64,000 nucleotides of DNA from Pseudomonas sp. GOM7 (GCF_026723825.1 NZ_CP113519.1:1426001-1490000); one strand, 5' to 3'; counted from the stretch's first letter, positions 27,122 through 36,135 are shown. Program-made: numbers and translations. Notes: generated by a model not told the origin, from the sequence alone.

Positions 27122-28387
27122 TCAGTCCGGCACTCGGACATAGCCAGGTTCCAGACCGAAAACCTCCACGCCCTCGGGCATCGAGCGGCCAGTTTCGACT
27201 TCGACCTGCCTCATGGGCTGCTGCGGCGTGCTCCGGTAGTCGATGCGCCAGTGTTGTCCGTCTTGCTGCAAAGCAGCGGCCGGCACCACCAGCGCTTTGG
27301 CGTTACGGTAGGTGAGGATGCTCAGCTTGGCGCTCATCCCGAGTCTGACGCGACGCATCTGCGCTTCATTCAGGGCGGGAATGGCTACTACCACCTCGAA
27401 TTGCGAACTGCCGCTGGAGGCGCCGCTGAGCGCCTGCCCGCCCACCACCTTGACGCTGCCGTGCAACTGCTGACCCTCGAAGCCGTCGCCGGTGACCTCC
27501 ACCGCCTGGCTTTCCTGGAGCTGGTTGACGTCGAGTTCGGCGACACGCGCAATAACGCTCAGCCCCTCGATACTGGCTAGACCGAACAGCGGTTGCCCCT
27601 GGCTGACGCGGCTGCCAACCTGCAGTGGGCCTCTGGCTGCTTCTTCGGCGCTGATGCCTGGGGCTTGCACGACGATGCCGGAAAACGGCGCCCTTATTTC
27701 ACGTGCTGCCAGTTGTTGCTTGAGGGCCTGATGCTTGACCTCGGCATTGGTCAATTCCATTTCGGCGATCTGCCGGTACTCGCCTTGGCCACGCTGGAGC
27801 GCGCTTTCCAGCTCGGCTTGTGCCGCGCGCAGGTCGAGGCGTTGGAGACGGGTCTGGCGCAGCAGGTCTTCCAGCTCGTTACGAGGCACGATGCCCTTTT
27901 CGTGCAGGGCCTGGGTTTCCTTGAGTTTCTGCTCGTTGCCGTCCAGGCTCATCTGCACGCTGCGCAACGCGCGGCGGGCGCGACTGACTTCCTGGCCGTT
28001 TTCCCAGTCCTGCAGTTCTCGCACGTTGCGGCGTGCCTTGAGCAAGGTGGACAGGGCGTCGCGTACCTGCATTTCCAACTCGCTGGCATCCATTTCCAGC
28101 AAGCGCTCGCCTTTGGCCACGCGCTGCCCCGGTTCGACGAAGAGGTTCGCGACATTGCCGTTGAAGGGGGCGCTGATGGTGAGAGTTCGTTCTGGCTCGA
28201 TGCGTCCGACCAGGCCGATGCGATGTTCCAGAAGACTGGGTTGTACCGCCAGCCAGTGGCCGGAGCTGGGTTCGGCGCTAGCGCCTGAGCGAGGTTGAAA
28301 GAAAAAGGTAGCGGCCGTGCCGAGCAGCAAGGCTAGGGCGGCCAACGCCAGGCGCAGCCCGCGCCGGTGCGTCAGTTCAATGGTCAT
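27122..28387 (-). CDS. Periplasmic adaptor (HlyD/MacA-like membrane fusion protein)
   Basis: A 421-residue adaptor. One N-terminal membrane anchor (about 11-30), then a lipoyl half-motif (GRIEPERTLTISAPFNGNVANLFVEPGQRVAKGE), a long coiled-coil hairpin (about 95-240), the second lipoyl half (REIRAPFSGIVVQ) and beta-barrel domains. It would bridge the inner-membrane ABC permease and the TolC-type channel encoded in the same operon. It overlaps the preceding outer-membrane gene by 11 bases and is the last gene of the leftward unit. Substrate unknown; MacA-type adaptors carry macrolides, peptides or lipopeptides. Confidence 0.88.
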   Translation of the reverse strand: MTIELTHRRGLRLALAALALLLGTAATFFFQPRSGASAEPSSGHWLAVQPSLLEHRIGLVGRIEPERTLTISAPFNGNVANLFVEPGQRVAKGERLLEMDASELEMQVRDALSTLLKARRNVRELQDWENGQEVSRARRALRSVQMSLDGNEQKLKETQALHEKGIVPRNELEDLLRQTRLQRLDLRAAQAELESALQRGQGEYRQIAEMELTNAEVKHQALKQQLAAREIRAPFSGIVVQAPGISAEEAARGPLQVGSRVSQGQPLFGLASIEGLSVIARVAELDVNQLQESQAVEVTGDGFEGQQLHGSVKVVGGQALSGASSGSSQFEVVVAIPALNEAQMRRVRLGMSAKLSILTYRNAKALVVPAAALQQDGQHWRIDYRSTPQQPMRQVEVETGRSMPEGVEVFGLEPGYVRVPD

Positions 28388-29864
28388 TGATGATGATCTC
28401 CCAGCTTTCCAGCGTCATGCCCAGGGTCAGATCCAGTTGCGTCTGTGCGTTGAGGTAGGCGATCAGGGCGTTGAGACGGGCGTTCTCGGCGCTCTGCAGG
28501 TCGTTCTCGAAACTGAGTACCTGAAAGTTGCTGGAACGTCCGGCGGCCAGCTTGTCCCGTTCGATCGCCAGTTTGCGCTGGGACAGCTCCACGCCGCGCT
28601 GGGCGATCTCGTATTGCCGCCAGCGCGTGCCGAGGTCACGCACCACATCCTTGACGTTGCGGATCAGTGCTTGCCGAGCCTCCTCGAGTTGCAGTTGCTG
28701 ATCCTCGACGTTGACCCGCGCACTGACTTCGCCCTGGCGTCGGCTCAGGTCGCCGATGGGAATGTCCAGGCGCAGCCCGGCATAGCTATCCCAGCTTCTC
28801 TGGGCACCGTTGTCGTAGGGGGAGCCATAACGGTCGCGTGCCTGACTGGCGCCAATCTCGACGGAGAGATCCCACTTGCTCTGATCCTTGGCGAGCAGCA
28901 GGTTGATGTCCGCCTGCTGGCGCTGGATCAGTTGGCGTAAATAGTCGGGTTGCTGATGTTCGGCCAGGCGTATGGCCTGCTCGGGGTCGATCTCTATCGC
29001 CTCTGCCTGCAGGGTGTCGGTCGCCCGCACGGGCGAGGAGAGATCCAGCGCGAGCAGGCGCAACAGTTCGAGCCGGCTGGTGTCCACCAGGTTAGCCGCC
29101 TCTTCCACGCCGAGTTCCTGGCTGGCCAGGCTGGCTTCGGTCTGCACGGCATCGAACTCTGCCATGCGTCCGGCCTGGATCATGGCGCGGTTGACCTCCA
29201 GCAACTCCCGCGAGCGCTGCAAGGCGGCCTTGGCGATGCGCAGTTGCTCCTGAGCACGTAGCAGGTCGCGATAGGCATAGATGATCGCTGAGACGGTCTG
29301 CGCAATGCTGGCCTTGAGCCCGAGACGATTGGCCTGCTCGGTGAGGCGGGCGAGCCGCAGCGGGGCCGTGGTGACCTCTCGTCCACCGCCGCGTAACAGT
29401 GGCTGGATGATGCTGAAGTCGACGCCGTCGTTGCGCCGCCAGCCAGCCATGTCGGCTTCGCTGTGGTACTTGTTCCAGCCAAGGCTGATGCGCGTGCCGT
29501 ACTCGCCCAGCAGCGTGGTTGTCGCGCCGAGCTGAGCGCTGCGCTCACGATCATCATGGCCGCGAGCAGCGCGGTAGCTGCTGGACAGATATAGCTTGGG
29601 GCTGAAGGCGTCTTCAGCTACCCGCAGGTCGAACTTGTCGGCGATCCGCCACAGATAGGCGCTCTTGATCGAGCGGTTGTTACGCAGCCCGAGAAAGACG
29701 GCATCGAGCAGGGACAAGTCCGCCATTTGCTCGCTGAGCAGAACCGGGCTTGCTGGGGCCGGCATGCTGGGGGCCGAAGGGCTCAGCGGTTGCTCTCGTG
29801 CTGCCTGGGACGGAACGCATGCCATGACCAGGAGCACGGCAACTACCAGCCGTTCATTCATCAC
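28377..29864 (-). CDS. TolC-family outer-membrane efflux channel
   Basis: A 495-residue outer-membrane factor. Signal peptide about 1-22 (VVAVLLVMACVPSQAA). Two internally repeated halves of long helical coiled coils (about 190-275 and 390-490) flank barrel strands (LYLSSSYRA, TRISLGWNKY). The region ISLGWNKYHSE... shows no lipid-attachment cysteine in a lipobox context, so it is not an OprM-type lipoprotein. It would form the exit duct for the ABC permease and adaptor. It overlaps both neighbours (11 bases each), indicating translational coupling. Confidence 0.86.
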   Translation of the reverse strand: MMNERLVVAVLLVMACVPSQAAREQPLSPSAPSMPAPASPVLLSEQMADLSLLDAVFLGLRNNRSIKSAYLWRIADKFDLRVAEDAFSPKLYLSSSYRAARGHDDRERSAQLGATTTLLGEYGTRISLGWNKYHSEADMAGWRRNDGVDFSIIQPLLRGGGREVTTAPLRLARLTEQANRLGLKASIAQTVSAIIYAYRDLLRAQEQLRIAKAALQRSRELLEVNRAMIQAGRMAEFDAVQTEASLASQELGVEEAANLVDTSRLELLRLLALDLSSPVRATDTLQAEAIEIDPEQAIRLAEHQQPDYLRQLIQRQQADINLLLAKDQSKWDLSVEIGASQARDRYGSPYDNGAQRSWDSYAGLRLDIPIGDLSRRQGEVSARVNVEDQQLQLEEARQALIRNVKDVVRDLGTRWRQYEIAQRGVELSQRKLAIERDKLAAGRSSNFQVLSFENDLQSAENARLNALIAYLNAQTQLDLTLGMTLESWEIIINDH

Positions 29865-31068
29865 GCAAGGCCTCCACCGGTTGCAGGCGTGAGGCGGTCA
29901 TCGCCGGATGCAGGCCGAAGAACAGGCCGACCAGCAGGGTGCTGCCGAGCCCCAGTGGTAGCGCTCCCGGTTCCAGCGAGAATGCCCAACCCGAGACTTG
30001 GGCGTAGCCCCATGCGCCCGCCACCCCCAGCGTGGCACCGAACAGCGCGCCGATGCTGGTCAGTGCTAGCGCTTCGACCAGGAACAGGTTGCGGATGTCG
30101 CGTTGGCGTGCCCCCAAGGCCAGGCGTATGCCGATCTCCCGGCGGCGCTCGTTGACGTTCATGAGCATCACGTTCATCACCCCCACTCCACCACCCAGCA
30201 GGGAAACCAGGCCAAGGGCGGCGAGCAGGTAGGTGAAGGTTCTGCTTTGCTGCTGCATGCCTTCGAGAATCTGCTGTGCATAGGAAAGAGTGGGTTGGCT
30301 GCTCCCCACAAGGCGGCGAGTGACCGCTGCACTTAGCTGCTCCCCGGCCAGCGGCACCTGTTCGGCGCTCTTGGCGCGGGCCACCACATGGCTCAGGTGC
30401 GCATGGGGGTCGAGGCGTGGCATGCCTTCGAGTGGAATGAAAAGGGTTTCGTTGGCATTGAACGGCAGCAACAGGCCAGGGGCTTCCTGCTTGAGTATGC
30501 CGACGATCTGAAACTGATAGGCATGCAGGCGCAAGCGGTCGCCAAGCCCGAGTGGAGCGTTGGGCTGGCTCAGCGCCTGGGCCAGCGATGCACCGATCAC
30601 GGCATAGGTTTCTCGGCGATCGAAGCTCGACAGTGCGCGACCTGCCTCGATGGGCAGGCGTGCCGCCTCGAACAGCTCAGGGGTGGTGGCGATGATGTTG
30701 GCATTGCTTTGCTGGCCATTGAATATCGCAGGGGCACCGTAGCTCATCAGCGGCGCCAGGCTGGCGATGGCAGGCGTTTCCTGGCGCAGCGTGTCGACAT
30801 CCAGGCGCAGGGGCAGGCCGTCTTGCCCCTGCGCCTGTGGGGGTAATTGCAAGATCAGGGTGTTGCTGCCCAGGTTGCGGAAGATCGCCAGCGATTGTGT
30901 CGCGGCATTGCCACCGATATTGAGCAGGGCGACCACCGAACAACTGCCCATGACGATACCCAGCAGGGCCAGCAAGGCGCGTTTGCCCAGTGTGCGCAGG
31001 CTGCCAATGGCTTCGAGCAGGATCTGCCTGACAGTCGGGCCGCCCGTTTCCGGTATCACGGCGATCAT
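29854..31068 (-). CDS. MacB-type ABC transporter permease
   Basis: A 404-residue permease of the FtsX/MacB superfamily with four membrane segments. TM1 lies at about 28-50 (RALLALLGIVMGSCSVVALLN), followed by a periplasmic domain of some 230 residues. Three C-terminal segments follow (FTYLLAALGLVSLLGGGVGVMNVML, LVEALALTSIGALFG, LGLGSTLLVGLFFG), with the family motif NERRREIGIRLALGARQRDI between TM2 and TM3. Unlike canonical MacB, the ATPase is a separate protein encoded just upstream (4-base overlap). It should act as a mechanotransmission exporter with the adaptor and outer-membrane channel. Confidence 0.9.
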   Translation of the reverse strand: MIAVIPETGGPTVRQILLEAIGSLRTLGKRALLALLGIVMGSCSVVALLNIGGNAATQSLAIFRNLGSNTLILQLPPQAQGQDGLPLRLDVDTLRQETPAIASLAPLMSYGAPAIFNGQQSNANIIATTPELFEAARLPIEAGRALSSFDRRETYAVIGASLAQALSQPNAPLGLGDRLRLHAYQFQIVGILKQEAPGLLLPFNANETLFIPLEGMPRLDPHAHLSHVVARAKSAEQVPLAGEQLSAAVTRRLVGSSQPTLSYAQQILEGMQQQSRTFTYLLAALGLVSLLGGGVGVMNVMLMNVNERRREIGIRLALGARQRDIRNLFLVEALALTSIGALFGATLGVAGAWGYAQVSGWAFSLEPGALPLGLGSTLLVGLFFGLHPAMTASRLQPVEALRDE

Positions 31069-31769
31069 CGCTGGGTCGACTCGTATAGCTGCCCTTGGCG
31101 CACTTCGATCTGACGTGCCAGGCGGCTGGCGATATCCGGGTCATGGGTGACCACGATCAGCGTGACACCCTGACGGCTGTTGAGGTCAATCAGCAGCTTC
31201 ATGATCTCCTGGGCTGTGGCGGCATCCAGGTTGCCGGTCGGCTCGTCGGCGAGGATCAGCGCGGGATTGCCGATCAGCGCACGGGCGATGGCGACGCGCT
31301 GCCGTTGGCCGCCCGACAGGCTGGCGGGGCGGTGGTCGCCGCGTTCTGCCAGGCCGACCTGTTCGAGCATGGCATGTGCCTGCACACGTGCCTGCTTTGG
31401 CGGGATACCGCGATAGGTGAGGGGCAGGGCGACGTTATCCAGCGCACTGAGCCGAGGCAGCAGATTGAAGCTCTGGAACACGAAACCGATCAGGCGGTTG
31501 CGCAGCGCAGCCAGGTCGTCCGTGCTGGCCTGGGCGATGTCCGTGCCATTGATGTGGTAACTCCCTGTATCGGGACGGTCGAGCAAGCCCAGAACGTTGA
31601 GCAGGGTGCTCTTGCCCGAGCCGGAGCGGCCGATTAGGGCGCAGCTTTCTCCCCGTTCGATGACCAGGTTGACGTCTTGCAGGATCGGCAGCGTCCTGTC
31701 GGCCAGCCGATAGCACCTGCCGATGTGCTGCAACTGGATGAGCCGCGCTTCATCGTTGTTCTCGAACAT
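31065..31769 (-). CDS. MacB/LolD-type ABC transporter ATP-binding protein
   Basis: A 234-residue ATPase with Walker [11 protein letters not shown]-loop in [22 protein letters not shown], signature LSGGQRQR, Walker [13 protein letters not shown] and switch histidine in [10 protein letters not shown]. The [16 protein letters not shown] stretch is typical of the MacB/LolD/FtsE group. It is the first gene of the leftward ATPase-permease-channel-adaptor operon. The substrate cannot be told from the ATPase. Confidence 0.92.
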   Translation of the reverse strand: MFENNDEARLIQLQHIGRCYRLADRTLPILQDVNLVIERGESCALIGRSGSGKSTLLNVLGLLDRPDTGSYHINGTDIAQASTDDLAALRNRLIGFVFQSFNLLPRLSALDNVALPLTYRGIPPKQARVQAHAMLEQVGLAERGDHRPASLSGGQRQRVAIARALIGNPALILADEPTGNLDAATAQEIMKLLIDLNSRQGVTLIVVTHDPDIASRLARQIEVRQGQLYESTQR

Positions 31770-32026
31770 CCCTATGCACTACCTGCGTCCACGTCGATGT
31801 ACCGGCTGGCATCGTCTCTTCAGGCCTGCAGCGCCTATACGGCAGCCTGCCAAAGGTTGGTCAGGCTTCTCCAAGGAGTGGAGGAACCAGCCGTGCCAAC
31901 TTTCAGGATTGGCAGTGCTGGCTGACCTGGGTAGCCAACTTTCTTCTGGTTTGCGGGGTAGGTGTTACCGACGCCCACACAATCCTGATGAGGTGGGTGG
32001 GCAATGCTCTGGAGTAATCGGGAGGA
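31770..32026. other. Intergenic region upstream of the exporter operon
   Basis: 257 bases without a gene, presumably holding the exporter promoter. It contains a short direct repeat, gccaactttc (31888-31897 and 31933-31942), spaced 45 bases apart. No clear promoter hexamers were found. Confidence 0.4.
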
Positions 32027-32662
32027 TCAGAACGGTGCCGGGCACTCGAAGCGCAGGCGCTCACCCGTTTGCGGGTGGGTCAGGGCGAGCATGCTGGCGT
32101 GCAGGCACAGACGCTCATGTGCGGCCAGGGCCTGGTCATAGGCATAGAGGCGATCGCCCAGCAACGGATGGCCGATGGACAGCATATGCACGCGCAACTG
32201 GTGCGAACGGCCGGTGATGGGGGTAAGTTCGACCCGGCACCAGTCGCCGTAGCGTTCGATGATGCGCCAGTGGGTCAGGGCGTGCTTGCCCAGTTCGTGA
32301 TCGACCACGTGGCGTGGCTTGGTCGGCGGGTCGTAGCGCAGCGGCAGGTCGATGCTGCCGCTATCGGCCTGTGGCTGACCCCAGCACAGCGCGGTGTAGG
32401 CCTTCTCGGTTTCGCGGTCGTGGAACTGCCGGGACAGCTCGCGGTGGCTGTCGGCGTCGCGGGCGAGGACGATGATGCCGGAGGTTTCCCAGTCCAGCCG
32501 ATGGACGATGCGCGCTTCGGGGTAGCCATTTTCCTGCAGGCGGGTGACCAGGCAATCCTTGTTGTCATCGGCGCGGCCGGGCACCGACAGCAGCAGGGTG
32601 GGTTTGTTGATCACCAGCAGGGCGGCGTCCTGGTGGAGTATTTCGATCTGGCTCAGCGGCAT
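32027..32662 (-). CDS. rluA: RNA pseudouridine synthase RluA
   Basis: A 211-residue pseudouridine synthase without an S4 domain, the size of RluA, which modifies 23S rRNA U746 and U32 of some tRNAs. Catalytic Asp57 lies in the family motif RIVHRLDWETSG. Other conserved blocks are NKPTLLLSVPG, the basic substrate region PITGRSHQLRVHM and GHPLLGDRLYA. It lies downstream of minCDE on the same strand, separated by a terminator and a REP-like repeat, the order I recall from P. aeruginosa. Confidence 0.93.
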   Translation of the reverse strand: MPLSQIEILHQDAALLVINKPTLLLSVPGRADDNKDCLVTRLQENGYPEARIVHRLDWETSGIIVLARDADSHRELSRQFHDRETEKAYTALCWGQPQADSGSIDLPLRYDPPTKPRHVVDHELGKHALTHWRIIERYGDWCRVELTPITGRSHQLRVHMLSIGHPLLGDRLYAYDQALAAHERLCLHASMLALTHPQTGERLRFECPAPF

Positions 32663-32676
32663 GGTGTGTGGGCTGG

Positions 32677-32743
32677 TGTAGGAGCGAATTCATTCGCGAT
32701 GCTTTTGGCCTGTAGACGCTTCGCGGAGGAATCCGCTCCTACA
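32677..32743. repeat. REP/BIME-like inverted repeat
   Basis: A TGTAGGAGCG-type repeat and its inverted partner (CGCTCCTACA) bound 67 bases between rluA and minE. Internal stems include cgaattcattcg. It is the common Pseudomonas TGTAGGAGCGGATTC repeat; half copies occur at 22235. Confidence 0.8.
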
Positions 32744-32765
32744 GGTGCGTGTTGCTACAAACGAA

Positions 32766-32787
32766 CACGGCGGCCGAAGCCGCCGTG
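32766..32787 (-). terminator. Rho-independent terminator of minCDE
   Basis: A 9-bp stem cacggcggc/gccgccgtg with loop cgaa, 18 bases after the minE stop. The leftward transcript continues into a T-rich ttcgtttgt. Confidence 0.85.
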
Positions 32788-32804
32788 AGCGTCACCCTGC
32801 TCGA

Positions 32805-33059
32805 TCAGCGATCGGGCAGGGTGATGTTGAGTTCCAGAATCGAGCAACTGCCCTGATCTTCCAGTGCCACCTGCACGTCCTTCTGATCGATGTTGACGTA
32901 CTTGCGAATCACCTCGACCAGTTCCTTCTGCAGGGCTGGCAGGTAATCCGGCTGGGTGCGCTGGCCACGCTCGTGGGCGACGATGATCTGCAGGCGTTCC
33001 TTGGCGATGGATGCGGTAGTTTCCTTCTTGCGCGAACGCAAGAAGTCGAAAATATTCAT
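32805..33059 (-). CDS. minE: Cell division topological specificity factor MinE
   Basis: An 84-residue MinE. The N-terminal anti-MinCD part begins [31 protein letters not shown], with the amphipathic membrane helix at residues 2-9 and the conserved AKERLQI strand that binds MinD. The C-terminal topological domain (about 32-84) ends in a hydrophobic strand. It sets MinC-MinD oscillation and confines the block on FtsZ to the poles. It overlaps minD by 4 bases, in the standard minC-minD-minE order. Confidence 0.97.
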   Translation of the reverse strand: MNIFDFLRSRKKETTASIAKERLQIIVAHERGQRTQPDYLPALQKELVEVIRKYVNIDQKDVQVALEDQGSCSILELNITLPDR

Positions 33060-33871
33060 TCTCGACCTCCAAACAGGCGTTGCAGGAAGCCCTGTTTCTT
33101 CACATCCAGGAAGCGGTGTGGCATGTCCTTGCCGAGCAGGCGGTCGACGGCATCGCTGTAGGCCTGGCCGGCATCGCTCTGGTCATCAAGGATGACCGGA
33201 ATGCCCTGGTTGGAGGCCTTGAGCACGGCCTGGGATTCGGGGATCACGCCGAGCAGGCGTATGGCGAGGATTTCCTCGACGTCTTCGACGCCGAGCATCT
33301 CGCCCTTGGTGACGCGCTCGGGGTTGTAGCGGGTCAGCAGCAGGTGTTCCTTGATCGGCTCGCCGCCCTGTTCGGCGCGGCGCGACTTGCTGGCCAGCAG
33401 GCCGAGCATGCGGTCGGAGTCACGTACCGAAGACACTTCCGGGTTGGTCACGACGATGGCCTCGTCGGCGAAGTACATGGCCAGGTGCGCGCCTTTCTCG
33501 ATACCGGCCGGCGAGTCGCAGACCACGTACTCGAAGTTTTGCGACAGCTCATTGATGACCTTCTCGACACCTTCCTGGGTCAGGGCGTCCTTGTCGCGGG
33601 TCTGGCTGGCGGCCAGTACGTAGAGGTTCTCCAGGCGTTTGTCCTTGATCAGGGCCTGGGTCAGGGTGGCTTCGCCGTTGACCACATTGACGAAGTCGTA
33701 CACCACGCGGCGTTCGCAGCCCATGATCAGGTCGAGGTTACGCAAGCCGACGTCGAAGTCGACAATGACGGTCTTGTGCCCGCGCAGGGCGAGACCGGTA
33801 CCGATGGCAGCGCTGGTGGTGGTTTTACCGACGCCACCCTTGCCGGAAGTGACTACGAGGATCTTGGCCAA
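33056..33871 (-). CDS. minD: Septum site-determining ATPase MinD
   Basis: A 271-residue ParA/MinD-family ATPase. The deviant Walker A KGGVGKTT is at residues 10-17 with signature Lys11, switch [11 protein letters not shown] and switch [15 protein letters not shown]-terminal amphipathic helix ([17 protein letters not shown]) anchors the ATP-bound dimer to the inner membrane. It recruits MinC to the membrane and is released by MinE. Encoded 100 bases after minC and overlapping minE. Confidence 0.97.
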   Translation of the reverse strand: MAKILVVTSGKGGVGKTTTSAAIGTGLALRGHKTVIVDFDVGLRNLDLIMGCERRVVYDFVNVVNGEATLTQALIKDKRLENLYVLAASQTRDKDALTQEGVEKVINELSQNFEYVVCDSPAGIEKGAHLAMYFADEAIVVTNPEVSSVRDSDRMLGLLASKSRRAEQGGEPIKEHLLLTRYNPERVTKGEMLGVEDVEEILAIRLLGVIPESQAVLKASNQGIPVILDDQSDAGQAYSDAVDRLLGKDMPHRFLDVKKQGFLQRLFGGRE

Positions 33872-33971
33872 GGTGATTCACCCCAAAAAATGAATAAAAC
33901 GCGGGAATCCGAGGCCAACCAAGGCCTCCAGATGCCCTTTTTATGTCCGTAAAAAGTGGCGGAAGTATCCG

Positions 33972-34700
33972 TTAAAGACGGGTGATGTTCAACACGTCCC
34001 CTGACAGGCTGACCTGTACCCTATCGCCCCATAGCGGGTCGCGGCGCAGATCTTCGGCGACCTTGTAGTGGCCGGCGATCGAGAGCATCTCGGCGCCCAT
34101 CTGCTGGCAGAAGATACGTGCCTGGGCGTTGCCTTTGACTCCCGCCAGGGCACGGCCGCGCATGGGGGCGTAAACATGGATGTTGCCATCGGCGAGAAGT
34201 TCCGCCCCAGCGCTGACCGGCGCCAGCACGATCAGGTCGCCGCCCTGGGCATAGACCTGCTGGCCACCGCGTACCGGGGTGGTGATGATGCGGCTGGGCC
34301 GATGCACGGGCTCGGCCGGTTTCTCCGGGGCTTTGGGCGGCGTCGGATCGATGGGTCGTTCGCGCGCGCCGGAAGGCGGCAGTACCGGCAGGTCCATGGC
34401 CTCGGCGGCGGCGATGTCGCTCTCGCGCGCGGCGCGGATGGCCAGGGTGCGCAGGCCGTGGCGACGGCAGACGGCCATCAGTTCGGCCAGGTCAAGTTCA
34501 CCTTCGCCTTCGGGTAGCTTGTCCAGCGCCAGCACCAGCGGTGTGTTGCTGAAGAAGGCCGGGGCCTGGGCGACCTTTTCCGTCAGTTGCGCGTCGAGGC
34601 GCTCGAGATCGTTGTGCGCCAGTTCCATCACGGTGATGGCGAGCATGCTGCCCTTGAGCTGGAATACGGGGTCTTGGGCGAGGAGGTCGGTTTGGCTCAT
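33972..34700 (-). CDS. minC: Septum site-determining protein MinC
   Basis: A 242-residue FtsZ inhibitor. N-terminal domain about 1-105 ([15 protein letters not shown]) and C-terminal beta-helix dimer domain about 130-242 with the typical [43 protein letters not shown] pattern, here described only in parts: [18 protein letters not shown], and [14 protein letters not shown] Pro-rich linker (about 106-128) joins them. First gene of the min operon. The region upstream, shared with lpxL, has been invaded by a MITE-like element about 190 bases from the start codon. Confidence 0.96.
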   Translation of the reverse strand: MSQTDLLAQDPVFQLKGSMLAITVMELAHNDLERLDAQLTEKVAQAPAFFSNTPLVLALDKLPEGEGELDLAELMAVCRRHGLRTLAIRAARESDIAAAEAMDLPVLPPSGARERPIDPTPPKAPEKPAEPVHRPSRIITTPVRGGQQVYAQGGDLIVLAPVSAGAELLADGNIHVYAPMRGRALAGVKGNAQARIFCQQMGAEMLSIAGHYKVAEDLRRDPLWGDRVQVSLSGDVLNITRL

Positions 34701-34890
34701 GGTGAGGCGATGGGCCTTCTGGCGATGCGAAAGATGCCGGACTTATAGCGATTCGAGCTGCAGGCCGCAACCAGCACGGCGCCTGCTGGCCAATGGAGAT
34801 CATGGGGATGACGAGCGATTCGGGCGTTGCCGCGCCATGTGCGCGGGCCATGCACCAGGCCGGGTGTCCGAGCTGGTGGGAAAACTGCGT
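34701..34890. promoter_or_regulatory. minC upstream region, left of the MITE
   Basis: 190 bases between the minC start and the MITE-like element. It must carry the min promoter, but I could not assign hexamers. No gene is visible. Confidence 0.45.
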
Positions 34891-35168
34891 TAGCAGGCCG
34901 TTGAAAAACGTAGGCGACGACTGCATGGATGCAGGAGGTAGAGCGAAGCAGGAAGCCCGAGCCGAGGCAGGCAGTGCAATACCGATGGCGGCCCCGCAAA
35001 AACAGCCGCAACGACCAGCGGGAGTAACAGTCGAAGGCTGACCCGAAGGGCGAACGCAGTGAGTCAAAAAGGACTGGGCCCGCACTCGAGTTTACGTGCT
35101 GTAAATGAGCATTTTGATGTTTTAAACGCAGTATTGCCAACGCAGGTAGTTTTTCAACAGCCTGTTAG
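34891..35168 (-). repeat. MITE-like element, copy 2 (278 bp, inverted relative to copy 1)
   Basis: The second copy of the element at 17272. Ends GCAGGCCGTTGAAAAAC and GTTTTTCAACAGCCTGT abut TA dinucleotides at 34891-34892 and 35166-35167. The left about 85 bases and the right about 60 match copy 1 read in reverse. The middle (about 34980-35090) replaces a shorter segment of copy 1 with an unrelated GC-richer stretch. It ends only 35 bases before the lpxL start codon. The flanking TA belongs to tagaat, which looks like a -10 hexamer. Confidence 0.8.
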
Positions 35169-35202
35169 AATGCGCGGCCTTGCTCGTAACTGGAACCCCT
35201 TC

Positions 35203-36135
35203 ATGGATCGCCCCCGCTTTCGTCCCTACTTCCTTCATCCGCGCTTCTGGCCGCTGTGGCTGGGCTTCGCGCTGCTGTGGCTGGTGGTGCAGTTGCCCTA
35301 TGGCCTGCAACTGAAGCTGGGACGTGCACTGGGAGCCTTGATGTATCGCACGGCGGGTTCGCGTCGGCGTATCGCCACCCGCAACCTGGAGTTGTGCTTT
35401 CCCGACATGAGCGCTGCCGAGCGCGAGCGCTTGCTGCGCGAGAACTTCGCCTCCACCGGTATCGCCTTCTTCGAGATGGCCATGAGCTGGTGGTGGCCCA
35501 AGGCGCGTCTGGCCCGACTGGCGCACGTCGAAGGTCTCGAACACCTGCAGCAGGCTCAGGCCGAGGGGCAGGGGGTGATCCTCATGGCTGTGCACTTCAC
35601 CACCCTGGAGATCGGCGCCGCGTTGCTCGGGCAGTTGCATACCATCGATGGCATGTACCGTGAGCATAAGAACCCGCTGTTCGATTACATCCAGCGTCGT
35701 GGCCGTGAGCGACACAATCTCGATGCCAGCGCTATCGAGCGTGAGGACATCCGCGCCATGCTCAAGGTGCTGCGCGCCGGCCGCGCCATCTGGTACGCAC
35801 CGGATCAGGATTACGGACGCAAGCAGAGCATTTTCGTCCCGCTGTTCGGTATCCAGGCAGCCACCGTCACCGCCACCAGCAAGTTCGCCCGCCTGGGCAA
35901 GGCGCGCGTGGTGCCTTTTACCCAGCGCCGCCTGGACGATGGCAGCGGTTATCGTCTGGTGATCCATCCGCCGCTGGCGAATTTTCCGGGTGAGAGCGAA
36001 GAGGACGACTGCCTGCGCATCAATCAGTGGGTCGAGCAGGTGGTCAGTGCTTGCCCCGAGCAATACCTGTGGGCACACCGTCGTTTCAAGACGCGTCCCG
36101 AGGGTGAACCGAAGCTTTACGGAAAGCGCCGTTAG
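35203..36135 (+). CDS. lpxL: Lipid A lauroyl acyltransferase (LpxL/HtrB family)
   Basis: A 310-residue inner-membrane acyltransferase that adds a secondary acyl chain to Kdo2-lipid IVA. ATG 35203 (MDRPRFRPYFLHPRFWPLWLGF) matches family N-termini; an upstream ATG at 35170 and open frame into the repeat are rejected. A single membrane segment is at about 14-35. The catalytic H-x4-E motif is HFTTLE (His131-Glu136). Conserved YAPDQDYG and the C-terminal WAHRRFKTRP follow. The position beside minC agrees with P. aeruginosa htrB1 as I recall it. A transposon-like element lies immediately upstream, so expression may differ from relatives. Confidence 0.93.
   Translation: MDRPRFRPYFLHPRFWPLWLGFALLWLVVQLPYGLQLKLGRALGALMYRTAGSRRRIATRNLELCFPDMSAAERERLLRENFASTGIAFFEMAMSWWWPKARLARLAHVEGLEHLQQAQAEGQGVILMAVHFTTLEIGAALLGQLHTIDGMYREHKNPLFDYIQRRGRERHNLDASAIEREDIRAMLKVLRAGRAIWYAPDQDYGRKQSIFVPLFGIQAATVTATSKFARLGKARVVPFTQRRLDDGSGYRLVIHPPLANFPGESEEDDCLRINQWVEQVVSACPEQYLWAHRRFKTRPEGEPKLYGKRR

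Noticed and set aside
26896..27315. A 139-residue plus-strand frame in the praB-exporter gap
   Set aside because: It runs into the adaptor gene antisense, with no ribosome site and no family-like residues.
35059..35202. Possible N-terminal extension of LpxL into the MITE
   Set aside because: The open frame comes from repeat sequence; LpxL family proteins start near MDRPRF, and the repeat also exists without lpxL at 17272.
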